A stretch of DNA of 64,000 bases from Ferrovaceae bacterium (GTDB lineage: Bacteria > Pseudomonadota > Gammaproteobacteria > Burkholderiales > Ferrovaceae). This document shows, one piece after another, positions 29,125-40,186 of this stretch (its first letter is position 1; each line of letters opens with the position of its first letter). The notes under the pieces are model-generated. The model searched no databases and was not told where the DNA came from. It was given only the letters and a program-made list of their open reading frames with translations. The stretch is taken from contig DAICZS010000004.1 in the NCBI GenBank assembly GCA_027311025.1, forward strand, positions 1 to 64,000. Direction: 5' to 3'. The position numbers and the translations under genes are program-made.

Positions 29125-32100
29125 TCCGTCCAAGCCCCACCTTTGATGGCACCCTGCCCATTCACGAAGCGCAGGAAGCCTTATCGCAAGCGATCCTCAA
29201 GCACCCTGTCGTCATTGTCTGCGGTGAAACAGGCTCGGGAAAGACCACGCAAATACCCAAATTCTGTCTGGCTTTGGGGCGGGGCGTTGCAGGCCTGATT
29301 GGTTGTACCCAACCGCGTCGCATTGCCGCGCGCAGTGTAGCAGCGCGTCTGGCCCAGGAGCTACAGACCCAGGTGGGCGGTACGGTGGGCTACCAGATTC
29401 GATTTCACGACAGGGTTTCAGAACAGACCACGATCAAGGTCATGACGGACGGTATCCTGCTGTCCGAAATCCATCACGACCGGCTGCTGCGGCGCTACGA
29501 TACGATCGTGGTGGATGAGGCGCACGAACGCAGTCTCAATATCGATTTTCTACTGGGTTATCTCAAACAGATCCTGCCCCGCCGCCCTGACCTCAAGGTC
29601 ATCATCACTTCTGCAACACTCGAATCCGACAGGCTGTCAAAGCACTTTGATGGGGCGCCGGTCATCGAAGTCTCTGGCCGCACCTATCCCGTTGAAGTAC
29701 GCTGGCGCCCCATTGCGGCCAACGATGCCGGTGAGCTGGATGAGCGGGATGCACGCTCGGCACTGCTGCATGCCGTGGACGAGCTGGCTCAGGAAGCGCG
29801 TGACGGAGATATTCTGGTTTTTCTGTCCGGCGAACGTGACATTCGGGATGCCGCCGAGGCGCTGCGCAAGCACCACCCCCCGCATACGGAAATCCTTCCC
29901 CTGTTTGCACGGCTGTCCTTTGCGGAACAGGATCGCGTCTTCAAGCCCGCAGGCGGCCGTCGCATCGTCCTGTCCACCAATGTGGCCGAAACATCGCTGA
30001 CCGTACCGGGCATTCGATACGTCGTGGACACGGGGCTCGCACGCGTCAACCGTTACAGTCTGCGCAACAAGGTCACGCAGTTGCAGGTGGAAAAGATTTC
30101 ACAAGCCTCCGCGCGCCAGCGCGCTGGTCGCTGCGGCAGGGTGGCCTCGGGCATTTGCATCAGGCTCTATGACGAAAAGGATTTTGACGCCCGCCCCCCG
30201 TATACCACGCCGGAAATCCTGCGCACCTCCCTGGCCGCCGTGATCCTTAAAATGGAGTCCCTGGGACTGGGCCGCGTGGAAGATTTTCCTTTCCTCGACC
30301 CACCCAGTGCACGCGCCATTGATGATGGTTATCAGTTGCTGGGCGAACTGGGTGCCTTTGATGCTGATCGGGTCCTGACGGGCATCGGTCGCGAACTGGC
30401 CAAACTGCCGATCGACCCCCGCATTGGCCGCATGCTGCTGGCAGCGCGCCAGCAGGCCTGCTTGAGCGAAATGCTCATCATTGCTTCGGCCCTGTCCGTC
30501 CAGGACCCGAGGGATCGCCCCCTGGAGCACCGTCAGGCTGCCGATCAAAAACATGCCCGATTTCAGGACGAACATTCAGAATTCCTGTCGTACCTCAACC
30601 TGTGGCGTTTTTTCGAAGAAGCCCTGCAACACAAAAAATCCAACCGCAAGCTGGCCGAGTTTTGCCACGACCAGTTTTTATCGATCACGAGACTTCGGGA
30701 ATGGCGTGACATCCATAGCCAGCTGCACACGCTGGTAGCCGAAATGGGCATGCATCTCAACAGTGCCCCAGCCACGCACGAGCAGATTCATCGCGCCCTG
30801 CTGACCGGGTTACTGGGGCACATCGGCCAGCGCGATCCCGAGGATGACAACTACCTGGGGCCTCGGGGCGTGCGTTTCTGGATCAACCCCGGTTCACGCC
30901 AGATGCTCAAGGGCAAGCCACAGTGGATCATGGCTGCAGAACTGACGGAAACCACACGACTGTATGCGCGCTGCATTGCACGCATACAGCCCGAGTGGAT
31001 TGAGCCCATCGCAGGCCACCTGCTGCGCCGCAGCTACTTTGACCCACATTGGGATCGCAAGGCAGCGCAGGCCAACGCCTATGAAAAAGTGACTTTGTAC
31101 GGCCTGACGATCGTGCCCAAGCGACGCGTTCGCTATGGGCCAATCGACCCCGTCGAAGCTCGCCGCCTTTTCATTCGCCTCGCATTGGTGATGGGAGAAT
31201 TTGAAACGCGCGCGCCATTCTTTGAACACAACACGCGCCTGATCGAGGACATCGAAGCCCTGGAGCATAAGGGCCGAAGGCAGGACGTTCTGGTGGACGA
31301 AGAGAGCCTGGTGCGGTTCTATGATGGCTTGTTGCCAGCCATGGTCTGGAGCGGGGAACGTTTTGAAAAATGGCGCCGGGAGGCGGAACGCGAGCATCCG
31401 CGTCTGCTTTTTCTGGAGCGATCGCAAATCATGCGCCACGACGCGCAACACATCACCGAAGCGCTCTTTCCGGATACGCTTGTGCTGGCAGAAGTGCCAT
31501 ACCCGTTATCCTACCGATTTGAACCCGGGCATGTGCTGGATGGCGTCACCGTTTCCATCCCGCTGGTCATGCTGGGTAACATCGAACCCGAGCGCCTCGA
31601 ATGGCTGGTACCCGGATTGGTCCGAGACAAGATCACTGCCTTGCTCAAGAAGCTGCCACAGCGCATCCGCCGGGATCTCGTTCCCCTGCCCCCTTTCATT
31701 ACGGCATTTCTGGAACGCTACGGCCCACAGTCTGGCGCGCTGACCCGTTGCCTTGCGGAATTCATCCAGATGCGCACGGGAACCCTCCTCCATGCCGGGG
31801 ACTGGAGCGACGTACCCGATCATTTGCAAATGAACGTGCGCCTCTTGGACCCTGCGGGTAACGAAGTCGGCAGCGGACGCAATCTCAGGGCGTTGCGCGA
31901 GCAATGGAGCGGGGAGGCTCGCAGCGCCTTGCGCGAAACCCCAGACACCGGCTTGACACGCAGCGGCCTGACCAGTTGGGACATGGACGACATTCCCGTC
32001 TCGCTGGTGCTGGACCGGCGTGGCATCAAAGTTCCTGCGTTCCCTGCGCTGGTGGACGAAATCCAAAGCGTAGCGGTGCAACTGGTGGAGAGTGAAGCCG

Positions 32101-32855
32101 AGGCCCATCAATTGACGCGGATGGGCATTCTGCGCTTATGCCTGTTGGAGCTGCAACCCCTGGTCAAGGCCAGCACCCGGTCCATCAGCGCGCTGACCGC
32201 CATGACGCTGCAATATGCCCTCCTGCCAGGTGACGCCACCCAGATTCCATCTGAAGCGCTGAAAAGCGAACTGGCAGAGCGCACCATGCGCGAGCTGATG
32301 CCCGACACCAGTGGACAGATCCGCACTCGGGTTGCCTATGAAACCCTGCGCGAACAGGTGCGCATGCGCTGGGTTGCCAAGCTTAACGAAACGGCGCAGT
32401 TGGCGCTGCCAGCCTTGAAAACCTATCAGGAAGTGCGCAATGCCCTGGACAAGGCCGGCAATGGGCCATTCAAGGAAGCCCTCGCTGACATCAGGCTGCA
32501 CCTCGACCAGCTCATGCAGCGCGGCACGCTGCGCCATACTCCCCTTGCGCAACTGAAACATTTCCCACGATATTTGCGCGCCATTCTGGCGCGCCTGGAA
32601 AAACTGCCTCATGACCGCGCGGGTGATGCCGAAAAATCGCGGCAACTGCAGGGTTTACTGCAACCCTGGACAAGCGCACTGGAAACGCAGGGCCCATCGG
32701 TTGAGTTGGATCAATTTCGCTGGATGCTTGAAGAGCTGCGGGTATCGCTGTTTGCCCAGGCCCTCAAAACGCCCTACCCTGTCTCCGAGAAACGCCTGCA
32801 AAAGCATTGGGAAACATTGATGCGTGGTGGGCCATCATCGAAAGGCAAGCTATAA
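29121..32855 (+). CDS. hrpA: ATP-dependent RNA helicase HrpA (DEAH)
   Basis: HrpA is a DEAH-box RNA helicase; in E. coli it resolves collided or stalled ribosomes. In the 1244 residues motif I is GETGSGKT at 35-42, motif II is DEAHERS (about 131), motif III is ITSATLES and motif VI is QRAGRCGRV. The HA2 and OB domains follow, then a long C-terminal region of about 600 residues (DUF3418-like), which distinguishes HrpA from HrpB. The start is TTG at 29121, overlapping the glycosyltransferase stop. The N-terminal extension is shorter than in E. coli (1300 residues in all). Confidence 0.93.
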   Translation: MIRPSPTFDGTLPIHEAQEALSQAILKHPVVIVCGETGSGKTTQIPKFCLALGRGVAGLIGCTQPRRIAARSVAARLAQELQTQVGGTVGYQIRFHDRVSEQTTIKVMTDGILLSEIHHDRLLRRYDTIVVDEAHERSLNIDFLLGYLKQILPRRPDLKVIITSATLESDRLSKHFDGAPVIEVSGRTYPVEVRWRPIAANDAGELDERDARSALLHAVDELAQEARDGDILVFLSGERDIRDAAEALRKHHPPHTEILPLFARLSFAEQDRVFKPAGGRRIVLSTNVAETSLTVPGIRYVVDTGLARVNRYSLRNKVTQLQVEKISQASARQRAGRCGRVASGICIRLYDEKDFDARPPYTTPEILRTSLAAVILKMESLGLGRVEDFPFLDPPSARAIDDGYQLLGELGAFDADRVLTGIGRELAKLPIDPRIGRMLLAARQQACLSEMLIIASALSVQDPRDRPLEHRQAADQKHARFQDEHSEFLSYLNLWRFFEEALQHKKSNRKLAEFCHDQFLSITRLREWRDIHSQLHTLVAEMGMHLNSAPATHEQIHRALLTGLLGHIGQRDPEDDNYLGPRGVRFWINPGSRQMLKGKPQWIMAAELTETTRLYARCIARIQPEWIEPIAGHLLRRSYFDPHWDRKAAQANAYEKVTLYGLTIVPKRRVRYGPIDPVEARRLFIRLALVMGEFETRAPFFEHNTRLIEDIEALEHKGRRQDVLVDEESLVRFYDGLLPAMVWSGERFEKWRREAEREHPRLLFLERSQIMRHDAQHITEALFPDTLVLAEVPYPLSYRFEPGHVLDGVTVSIPLVMLGNIEPERLEWLVPGLVRDKITALLKKLPQRIRRDLVPLPPFITAFLERYGPQSGALTRCLAEFIQMRTGTLLHAGDWSDVPDHLQMNVRLLDPAGNEVGSGRNLRALREQWSGEARSALRETPDTGLTRSGLTSWDMDDIPVSLVLDRRGIKVPAFPALVDEIQSVAVQLVESEAEAHQLTRMGILRLCLLELQPLVKASTRSISALTAMTLQYALLPGDATQIPSEALKSELAERTMRELMPDTSGQIRTRVAYETLREQVRMRWVAKLNETAQLALPALKTYQEVRNALDKAGNGPFKEALADIRLHLDQLMQRGTLRHTPLAQLKHFPRYLRAILARLEKLPHDRAGDAEKSRQLQGLLQPWTSALETQGPSVELDQFRWMLEELRVSLFAQALKTPYPVSEKRLQKHWETLMRGGPSSKGKL

Positions 32856-32884
32856 TGCGCCCACTGAGTGCAAGGAGATTTTTC

Positions 32885-33331
32885 ATGAAACTGTCGTACC
32901 CCGTTCTGATCGTCACTGCCCTTCTGGCACTTTCTCCACTATCGCAGGCAGACACCACGCAAAAGCGAGCTCAAACCATGACCTTGAACGGAATGACCCT
33001 GATTGACACACGGCTGGGTACCGGCGCCGTTGCCCGCCCTGGCAACACCGTCGTCGTGCATTACACCGGATGGCTTTACGATCCCACCGCTCCTGAATTT
33101 AAAGGGCAGAAGTTTGACAGTTCCGTAGATCGGGGCGAACCATTTTCCTTCCCCCTGGGTGCAGGCCGCGTAATCCGCGGTTGGGACGAAGGGGTGGCGG
33201 GCATGAAAGTGGGCGCCAAGCGCACGCTGTTGATTCCACCCGAAATGGCTTATGGCAGCCGCGGCGCAGGCCGGGTGATTCCGCCCGATGCCACGCTGAT
33301 TTTTGACGTGGAACTACTGGAAGTCCGCTGA
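32885..33331 (+). CDS. Exported FKBP-type peptidyl-prolyl isomerase
   Basis: A 148-residue protein with a signal peptide (1-22, ending LSQA) followed by one FKBP domain: [60 protein letters not shown] and the terminal [11 protein letters not shown]. It should catalyse proline isomerisation in the periplasm. ATG 32885 follows AAGGAG and is 29 nt after hrpA. The last 18 bp overlap lutC on the other strand. Confidence 0.92.
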   Translation: MKLSYPVLIVTALLALSPLSQADTTQKRAQTMTLNGMTLIDTRLGTGAVARPGNTVVVHYTGWLYDPTAPEFKGQKFDSSVDRGEPFSFPLGAGRVIRGWDEGVAGMKVGAKRTLLIPPEMAYGSRGAGRVIPPDATLIFDVELLEVR

Positions 33332-33979
33332 CCCGTACAGCACCACATGGACCCGATAGGGTCCATGGGCACCGATCACGATGGTCTGTTCGATATCGGC
33401 AGTGCGTGATGGACCAGAGACAAAATTCACGGCACGCGGCGGCAAGCCGCGTTCTGCCTTCATGAGGTCCCAGGCTTCTTCCATTCCAGGAACGATGCGC
33501 TGTACATCAACGATGGCGATGTGCGTCTCGGGTAGCAGGCTGACTGTCGCGGGTGTGTCGTGGCCTGTTAGTAGCATCAGCGTGCCCGTTTCAGAAATGG
33601 CGCAAAACGCTCCTGTGACGCCGACCAGATCATCGGCATGGGCCTCTCTGGCAGCGAACGACAACCCCGCCCCTGCCCAATCCATGAGCTTTAATCCGGG
33701 CCAGACCACGCCGCTGAGTGGCAACTCCTTGGCCTTGAGGTAGCGCGCTATGGCTGCGGGCGCCTCCGACAAGGTGGCTACGCGATCCACCGTGGTGCCA
33801 AGCTTCTCAGATCGTTCCTGAAAGCGGTCTGCCTCCTTGTCCCACTTGTAAGCAGGCCGGGGGCCGCGATGATTTTGCCTGATATGCTCTTCGACCAGGA
33901 TACGCTCGTCGCCCGGCTTGTCCCCACGCAATCCCAATCCGCGACGGACTCGCGCCAGAATATTATCCCGCGCGCTCAT
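33314..33979 (-). CDS. lutC: LutC/YkgG-family lactate utilization protein
   Basis: LutC is the third component of the LutABC (LldEFG) L-lactate oxidation complex. The 221-residue product has the DUF162 fold with [20 protein letters not shown] and the terminal [17 protein letters not shown]. It contains no iron-sulfur motif, as expected. The ATG overlaps the lutB stop (ATGA at 33976-33979). The 3' end overlaps the FKBP gene. Confidence 0.9.
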   Translation of the reverse strand: MSARDNILARVRRGLGLRGDKPGDERILVEEHIRQNHRGPRPAYKWDKEADRFQERSEKLGTTVDRVATLSEAPAAIARYLKAKELPLSGVVWPGLKLMDWAGAGLSFAAREAHADDLVGVTGAFCAISETGTLMLLTGHDTPATVSLLPETHIAIVDVQRIVPGMEEAWDLMKAERGLPPRAVNFVSGPSRTADIEQTIVIGAHGPYRVHVVLYGSADFQ

Positions 33980-35379
33980 GAATGCCTGTTCCGATAGAGT
34001 TCACGAAAGGTCTTGCCCTGCGGGGCCGGCATATCCCGGCCTTCGGTCCAGCCATCCAGCCCCGGTAACCGGTGCAGCAGCCCTTTCTTACCTCCCAGCA
34101 TGCCCAGGAAGCGCACGCCCCATTTCGTGAGCAGGGCATACAGGCGTGGATGATTGGCAAGGCTGCGCCAGACATGGATGGAGAAACGTTCATACCAGGG
34201 CCGCAACCCCTGCTCAAAGGATTTTTCGCGCAGCACGCGCATCAATTCAGGCAGGGGAATCTTGACCGGGCAGACCACTTGGCACGCCCCGCACAGCGTT
34301 GAGGCCTGGGGCAAGTCGAGGGCATTTTCAAGCCCGACGTAGGACGGTGTCAGGATGGCGCCGATGGGTCCGGGATAAACCCAGCCGTAAGCGTGACCGC
34401 CGATGTTTTGATACACCGGACAGTGGTTCATGCAGGCACCACAACGTATGCAACGCAAGGCCTTTTGCATTTCCGTACCAAGCAGCCGCGAACGGCCGCT
34501 GTCCACCAAAATGATGTGCGATTGTTCGGGCCCATCAAGGTCACCTTGCTGACGTGGGCCGGTTAGCATCGACACGTAGTTGGTGATGGACTGCCCGGTG
34601 GCTGAACGCGTGAGCAAGCGCAGGATGACTGAAAAATCGTTGAGGGTGGGCAATACCTTCTCGATGCCCGTGATGGCCACATGAATTTTGGGAAGCGTGG
34701 TGACCATGCGCCCATTCCCTTCATTGGTGACGATCACCACAGACCCGGTTTCGGCAATCAGAAAATTACCCCCGGAAATGCCCATGTCAGCCGAGAGAAA
34801 ATGGGGTCGCAGTTGCTCCCGAGCCTCCCGGCAAAGCGCAGGAATGTCCGTACTAAGTGGCGTATGGTGCTTTTCTGAAAACAGCTGGGCCACCTCCTCC
34901 ACGCTCTTGTGGATGGCAGGGGCAATGATGTGCGAAGGCGGTTCATGGGCAAGCTGCAGGATGTATTCACCCAGATCCGTTTCAATGGCCTCCATGCCCG
35001 CCGCTTCCACGGCATCATTGAGGCCCGACTCCTCGCTCACCATGGACTTGGACTTGACAATTTTCTTGACGCCGTTGGCCTGCGCAATCTCGATCAAAAT
35101 GCGGTTGACGTCCTGCGCAGTTTCAGCCCAGTGCACTTTCGTACCACGGGCACGCGCCCGTTCCTCGAAGGTCATGAGATAGCTGTCGAGGTTGGCAAGG
35201 CTGCGATCGCGAATGGCGGCAGCAGCAACACGGATGACTTCCAGGTTATCCACTTCCGTCATCACGGCAGCACGAGCTTCCACAAAACGCCCTCCGAAAC
35301 GTTTCATGTTCCGTTGCAACAACGGATCGATCAGCTTGCGCTGCACATTTTTCTTGAAGGAAAACGAAGTGAGCTGCAT
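33976..35379 (-). CDS. lutB: LutB-family iron-sulfur protein
   Basis: LutB is the iron-sulfur subunit of the LutABC L-lactate oxidation complex in the cytosol. In the 467 residues the N-terminal two-thirds form a DUF162-like domain (NEGNGRMVTTLPKIHVAITG). Then come two ferredoxin-type cluster motifs, CIRCGACMNHCPVYQ and TLCGACQVVCPVKIPL, and the C-terminal LutB region. Its ATG shares one base with the lutA TGA, so translation is coupled through all three genes. Confidence 0.92.
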   Translation of the reverse strand: MQLTSFSFKKNVQRKLIDPLLQRNMKRFGGRFVEARAAVMTEVDNLEVIRVAAAAIRDRSLANLDSYLMTFEERARARGTKVHWAETAQDVNRILIEIAQANGVKKIVKSKSMVSEESGLNDAVEAAGMEAIETDLGEYILQLAHEPPSHIIAPAIHKSVEEVAQLFSEKHHTPLSTDIPALCREAREQLRPHFLSADMGISGGNFLIAETGSVVIVTNEGNGRMVTTLPKIHVAITGIEKVLPTLNDFSVILRLLTRSATGQSITNYVSMLTGPRQQGDLDGPEQSHIILVDSGRSRLLGTEMQKALRCIRCGACMNHCPVYQNIGGHAYGWVYPGPIGAILTPSYVGLENALDLPQASTLCGACQVVCPVKIPLPELMRVLREKSFEQGLRPWYERFSIHVWRSLANHPRLYALLTKWGVRFLGMLGGKKGLLHRLPGLDGWTEGRDMPAPQGKTFRELYRNRHS

Positions 35380-36116
35380 CAGTCCTGTTCCCCTTCCGGT
35401 CCTGCCAGCACCTCGGCTATGTGAAGGACCCGTGTGGTCTCATCGCCCAGCCGCCGCAGCCGTCCTTCGATGTTGAGCAGGCATCCTAGATCGCCTCCGA
35501 CAATGGCATCAGCCTTAGTGGCCAAGGCATCCTGGCACTTGTTGTCCGCCATACGGGTGGCGATCTCGCCCAGCTTGATGGAAAACGTGCCGCCAAATCC
35601 ACAACAGATTTCTGCCTTGTCCATTTCCTGCAACCGTGCCCCTGCCACCCGTGCCATCAACTGGCGCGGCTGTTGCTTGATGCCCAGTTCACGCAAGCCA
35701 GAACAGGAATCGTGGTAGGTGATGCTACCCTGGAAGGTGCTTTGAAGATGATCCACTTTCAGTACGGTGACCAGAAAGTCGGTCAACTCGAAAGTGCGGG
35801 AGGAAAGCGCATCAAGGCGTGCCTGTAACGCTGGATCTTCAGGAAACAGTTCTGGGTAGTGACAGCGGATCATGCCGGTACAGGAGCCGCTGGGTGCAAC
35901 CACGTAATCGAAGGATTCAAAATCGGCCAGGAATCGGCGCGCCATGAGGCGTCCGGATTCACGGTCGCCAGAATTGAACCCGGGTTGTCCGCAGCAGGTT
36001 TGGTGGGGGGGGACCACGACTTCACAGCCGGCGTCCTGCAGCAGCTTGAGCGTGGCAAACCCTATCCGCGGACGCATCATGTCCACGAGACAGGTGACAA
36101 AAAGCCCGACACGCAT
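35379..36116 (-). CDS. lutA: LutA-family CCG-domain oxidoreductase subunit
   Basis: LutA has two cysteine-rich CCG domains that bind an iron-sulfur centre, as in heterodisulfide reductase and glycolate oxidase GlcF. Both are visible in the 245 residues: HQTCCGQPGFNSG in the first half and AEICCGFGGTFSIK in the second. It is first of lutABC, 18 nt after the pbpG stop, so it may be read from the upstream genes as well. Confidence 0.92.
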   Translation of the reverse strand: MRVGLFVTCLVDMMRPRIGFATLKLLQDAGCEVVVPPHQTCCGQPGFNSGDRESGRLMARRFLADFESFDYVVAPSGSCTGMIRCHYPELFPEDPALQARLDALSSRTFELTDFLVTVLKVDHLQSTFQGSITYHDSCSGLRELGIKQQPRQLMARVAGARLQEMDKAEICCGFGGTFSIKLGEIATRMADNKCQDALATKADAIVGGDLGCLLNIEGRLRRLGDETTRVLHIAEVLAGPEGEQD

Positions 36117-36134
36117 AAAAAGCCCTGCCTTGGT

Positions 36135-37025
36135 TCAGAGTTGCCCGACGGTCACCTGACTATGTGCTTCCAGCCACTTGCGAACGCGGTTGGCGTCACC
36201 AATGCGAGCATGCTTGCCACGCGAATCGAGCAACACGATGACCATGGGATGGCCGCTGATGGTTGCTTGCATGACGAGGCACTGGCCGGACTCGTTGATG
36301 AATCCCGTCTTGGATAGTCCGATATCCCAGTCGGGTTTGGCAACCAGGGGATTGGTATTGCGAAACACGATGGGCCGACCGCGAAATCCAACTGGAACCG
36401 TCACGGAGGCCGTGGTCGTGATTTCGTGGATGAGCGGATATTGCATGGCAGCCTGGACCAGAATGGCCAGATCATGCGCAGTGGAAACGTTGTTGCCGTT
36501 CAGCCCGGAAGAATCTTCGAAATGGGTGTTGGTCATTCCCAGGCGCGCTGCTTCGGCATTCATGCGCTCCACGAAAGCATGAATGCCTCCAGGATAGGAG
36601 CGGCCCAACGCGGAGGCGGCCCTGTTCTCGGAAGCGATCAGGGCCATGCGCAGGAAATCCAGCCGGCTGGCATGCACCCCTACGCGCAGATGGGAACGGG
36701 TGAAGCGCAGGGTGTCTACATCCTCGTCCGTAACGGCAATCTGCTCATTGAGATCCTGTGCGGACTCCAGCACCACCAGTGCCGTCATGAGCTTGGTGAT
36801 GGAAGCGATGGGATGGATGGGGTCAGGATTTTTTGAAAAAACCACTTGCTGCGTGGTCTGATCGATGACAAGGGCCGTGGATGACAGCAACGCCATGGAG
36901 GAAGGGTCGGATGCGGCGACGTGATGGTGATGACTGCGTGCGGCCTGCGCCGAGGGCATCAACCCCACCAGCAGTACCCACAGGATCAATCCGTATCGCA
37001 ATGCGATGCTGCTTGAACGACTCAT
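36135..37025 (-). CDS. pbpG: D-alanyl-D-alanine endopeptidase (PbpG/PBP7-like)
   Basis: A periplasmic S11-family penicillin-binding protein that cleaves peptidoglycan cross-links. The 296-residue product has a signal peptide (to about residue 28, ending SAQA) and a short His-rich stretch (RSHHHHVAAS). The active-site motifs are PIASITKLMTA (SxxK), ASENRAASALG (SxN) and LSKTGFINESG (KTG). It is shorter than DacA-type carboxypeptidases and lacks their C-terminal membrane anchor, which favours PbpG. ATG 37025 is preceded by GAGGGGAAAG. Confidence 0.9.
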   Translation of the reverse strand: MSRSSSIALRYGLILWVLLVGLMPSAQAARSHHHHVAASDPSSMALLSSTALVIDQTTQQVVFSKNPDPIHPIASITKLMTALVVLESAQDLNEQIAVTDEDVDTLRFTRSHLRVGVHASRLDFLRMALIASENRAASALGRSYPGGIHAFVERMNAEAARLGMTNTHFEDSSGLNGNNVSTAHDLAILVQAAMQYPLIHEITTTASVTVPVGFRGRPIVFRNTNPLVAKPDWDIGLSKTGFINESGQCLVMQATISGHPMVIVLLDSRGKHARIGDANRVRKWLEAHSQVTVGQL

Positions 37026-37073
37026 CTTTCCCCTCACGCCTCTATAGCCGCAACAATACAAAAAATCAGCCGG

Positions 37074-38876
37074 TTACGCAACATTATTCTGCTTTTGCTG
37101 CAAGATCCACATGCGGGCATAAGCCCCATTGGCTGCCAACAAGTCCTCATGCCGCCCGCGCTCCACGATGCAGCCATCCTCCATCACCAGAATCTGGTCG
37201 GCATCCACGATGGTAGACAGGCGATGGGCAATGACCAGCGTGGTGTGGTGACGGGCAATGGAAGCCAGCTCAGCCTGGATATCCTTTTCCGAACGGGAAT
37301 CCAGCGCCGAGGTGGCTTCATCAAAAACCAGGATTTGCGGACGCTTCAAGAGGGTACGCGCAATGGCCACACGCTGTTTTTCTCCCCCGGAGAGCTTGAG
37401 CCCGCGTTCTCCCACCAACGACTCATAGCCATCCGGCAATTTCAGGATGAAATCGTGGATGTGCGCAGCCTGGGCCGCGCGAATCACCTCATCCCTGGAT
37501 GCTCCTGGGCGGCCATAGGCGATGTTGTAATACACCGTGTCATTGAACAACACCGTATCCTGGGGGACGATGCCAATGGCCGCACGCAGCGATTGCTGGT
37601 TTACAGTGCGGATATCCTGGCCATTGATCAGGATGCGTCCCCCATTGACTTCATAAAAACGAAACAACAGTCGTGACAGGGTAGATTTGCCTGCACCACT
37701 GGGGCCCACCACGGCAACTTTTTGTCCCGTGGGAATTTCAAAATCCACCTGCTTGAGGATGGGGCGGCGGGCATCATATGAAAAATCCACCGATTCAAAC
37801 CGGACGGCACCCTCACCTACCACCAGATCAGGCGCACCGGGCAAATCGCTGACCTCGGTGTGGACGGTCAGCAGGCGAAACATGCGATCCATATCCGCCA
37901 GCGCCTGCTTGATTTCGCGATAGATGACCCCGAGAAAATTGAGCGGAATGTAGAGTTGCAGCAGCAAGGCGTTGATCAGCACGAGGTCACCCACGGTAAG
38001 CCGCCCCGCCACCACGCCGTCTGCGGCACGCGCCATCAATGCCACGGAGCCGATGCCGATGATCAGGCTCTGGGCTATGTTCAGCGCTGCAAGTGATGTC
38101 TGGCTTTTGACCGATGCCTGCTCCCATTTGCGCAGGTTTTCATCATAGCGCTCCGTCTCCCAGGCTTCGTTGCCAAAGTACTTCACCGTCTCGTAATTGA
38201 TCAGGCTGTCGATGGCACGCGTATTGGCCTTGGAATCCAGCTCGTTCATGCGTCGCCGGAATGCGGTGCGCCACTCGGTAATGACAATCGTCATGGCAAT
38301 GTAAATCACCAGGGTCACAAGCGTAATCAGCGCAAACCAGATATCGTATTTCCAGCCCAGGATCCCTCCCACCAACAGCATTTCAACAAGGGTGGGCAGA
38401 ATGCTGAACAAGGTAAAGCGCATGAGGCTTTCAATGCCGCGCGTACCACGCTCGATATCACGCGACATCCCGCCGGTTTGGCGTTCCAGATGGAAACGCA
38501 GGTTGAGCGCGTGAAGATGCTGAAATACGGTCAGCGCGATGCGCCGGATGGCGTTCTGAGTGACCTTGGCGAACACGCCGTCACGCAATTCATTGAAGAA
38601 CGTGGTGGAGAAGCGCAGCGCCCCATAACCAAAAATCAGCAGGGCCGGTACGGCAACCAGCACATGTCCGGGCTCTAGCCGGTCAATAATGGCCTTGAGT
38701 GCCAGGGGTACACCCACATTTGCAACCTTGGCCAGCAGCAGACAGAAGAAGGCCACGGCTACCCTGCCCCTGAACGCCATCAAGTAAGGCAGCAGGCTGC
38801 GAATGGCGCGCCAGTCACCGCTCGTGAAACGGTTGGGCGAAAGGGGGTCGGCTGGACTTCCGGGACGGGTACGCAT
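37074..38876 (-). CDS. Atm1/HMT-type ABC exporter
   Basis: A 600-residue half-transporter with an N-terminal six-helix membrane domain and a C-terminal nucleotide-binding domain: Walker A GPSGAGKST, signature LSGGEKQRV, Walker B ILVFDEATSALD and an H-loop in IAHRLST. The stretch NTRAIDSLINYETVKYFGNE is diagnostic of the Atm1/ABCB7 group. Bacterial Atm1 homologues export glutathione conjugates and metal-glutathione adducts. It lies 7 nt after truB and probably continues that transcript. Confidence 0.9.
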   Translation of the reverse strand: MRTRPGSPADPLSPNRFTSGDWRAIRSLLPYLMAFRGRVAVAFFCLLLAKVANVGVPLALKAIIDRLEPGHVLVAVPALLIFGYGALRFSTTFFNELRDGVFAKVTQNAIRRIALTVFQHLHALNLRFHLERQTGGMSRDIERGTRGIESLMRFTLFSILPTLVEMLLVGGILGWKYDIWFALITLVTLVIYIAMTIVITEWRTAFRRRMNELDSKANTRAIDSLINYETVKYFGNEAWETERYDENLRKWEQASVKSQTSLAALNIAQSLIIGIGSVALMARAADGVVAGRLTVGDLVLINALLLQLYIPLNFLGVIYREIKQALADMDRMFRLLTVHTEVSDLPGAPDLVVGEGAVRFESVDFSYDARRPILKQVDFEIPTGQKVAVVGPSGAGKSTLSRLLFRFYEVNGGRILINGQDIRTVNQQSLRAAIGIVPQDTVLFNDTVYYNIAYGRPGASRDEVIRAAQAAHIHDFILKLPDGYESLVGERGLKLSGGEKQRVAIARTLLKRPQILVFDEATSALDSRSEKDIQAELASIARHHTTLVIAHRLSTIVDADQILVMEDGCIVERGRHEDLLAANGAYARMWILQQKQNNVA

Positions 38877-38883
38877 GGTGGAT

Positions 38884-39825
38884 TTATTCAGTCATCAAAC
38901 GGGCAGGGTGCAGCCTGTGGTCGGTCGTAAGCTCACAGATGCCAAGAAATCGGGCGGACGGCGCGTAGACCCGATAGCGCTGTCCCGGCCTGTCAGCGCC
39001 ATCCCAAGGCAAGGCACGGCCATGCCGTATGGCCAGGCTTTGCGTATCGTCAAGGTCAAGTCGCGGCACCCCGGACAACAAGGTATCGGCGGGAAGCAAA
39101 CATTTTTCCCGATCATCCATGGAAAGCGCTTCCAGTTGATCCAAAGTCACGGCGTCCTCGATCGTATAGGGTCCCGTTTCAGTACGCCGCAATCCGCTGA
39201 GGTAACCGCCACAACCCAGGGCCGTGCCGATATCCGCAGCCAACACGCGGATGTAAGTCCCCTTGCTGACCTTGACGGAAATGGTCAGCGTCTCGCCATC
39301 CCAGGATTCAAGCTTCTGCTCCAGCACTTCAATCTCGCGCGCGGCACGCGCGACTTCGATTCCGGCACGTGCATAGTCGTAAAGCGGACGGCCATCCACC
39401 TTCAAGGCAGAATGCATGGGGGGATGCTGGGTCTGGACGCCGAGAAACCCTTGCAGAACGGTTTCGATCGTGTCGCGCGTTCCCGTAAATGGTTGCACGG
39501 GTGTAATGTCGCCTTCCCCATCGCCGGTGGAGCTGCTGTAGCCCAGACGAATGCGGGCCTGGTAAGCCTTGGGAGCACCCAGCAGCCAACTGGAAAATTT
39601 GGTGGCCTCTCCCAGACAAAGAGTCAACAGGCCGGTGGCGTGGGGATCGAGGGTTCCGGTATGTCCCGCCTTGCGCGCTGCCAGGAGGTGGCGTGCCCGT
39701 TGCAGCGCCGTATTCGAGGACAGTCCAAAAGGCTTGTCGAGCAAGAGAACACCAGTGATGTCACGGCGCGGCGCCCGCTCGACGCGGATGCTGGCAAGCT
39801 CAGGGCTTTTCGTGGTGTTGGGCAT
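38884..39825 (-). CDS. truB: tRNA pseudouridine(55) synthase TruB
   Basis: TruB isomerises U55 in the T loop of tRNAs. The product of 313 residues has GVLLLDKPFGLSSN, the catalytic aspartate in GHTGTLDPHATGLL, the HPPMHSALKVDGRPLYDYAR segment and KGTYIRVLAADIG. The C-terminal PUA-like region is present. ATG 39825 overlaps the rbfA 3' end by 26 bp; ATGs at 39843 and 39846 are alternatives. Confidence 0.95.
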   Translation of the reverse strand: MPNTTKSPELASIRVERAPRRDITGVLLLDKPFGLSSNTALQRARHLLAARKAGHTGTLDPHATGLLTLCLGEATKFSSWLLGAPKAYQARIRLGYSSSTGDGEGDITPVQPFTGTRDTIETVLQGFLGVQTQHPPMHSALKVDGRPLYDYARAGIEVARAAREIEVLEQKLESWDGETLTISVKVSKGTYIRVLAADIGTALGCGGYLSGLRRTETGPYTIEDAVTLDQLEALSMDDREKCLLPADTLLSGVPRLDLDDTQSLAIRHGRALPWDGADRPGQRYRVYAPSARFLGICELTTDHRLHPARLMTE

Positions 39826-40171
39826 CCGAAGCCACCGCCTCATCAATCAGGCTGGACAGGGCCACAGCCCGATCCAGGGTTTGATCTTCGAGAAAGTGCA
39901 ACTGCGGCATGGTGCGCAAGGTCATGCGGCGCCCCAATTGGCGGCGCAGGAACCCCGCACCTTCTTGCAACGCCTCGAGTGTGCGGTGCAACGATTCGGA
40001 TCCGAGGGGAGAACTGACGTACACCTTGGCGTGCGAGTAATCTGCAGACACTTCCACAGCGGTAACGGTAACCATGCCCACCCGGGGATCCTTGAACTCA
40101 CGCCGGATCAGGTCGGACAGATCCTTCTGGATCTGGTCCCCGATGCGACGGCTGCGCGGAAAGGCTGGCAA
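39800..40171 (-). CDS. rbfA: Ribosome-binding factor A
   Basis: RbfA binds immature 30S subunits and helps 16S rRNA 5'-end maturation. The 123-residue product has a single KH-type domain: RRIGDQIQKDLSDLIRREFK, RVGMVTVTAVEVSADYSHAK and the terminal LHFLEDQTLDRAVAL segment. It lies between infB (15-nt gap) and truB (overlap) in the conserved nusA operon order. Confidence 0.95.
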   Translation of the reverse strand: MPAFPRSRRIGDQIQKDLSDLIRREFKDPRVGMVTVTAVEVSADYSHAKVYVSSPLGSESLHRTLEALQEGAGFLRRQLGRRMTLRTMPQLHFLEDQTLDRAVALSSLIDEAVASDAQHHEKP

Positions 40172-40186
40172 GTGCGTCGTCCCGGG

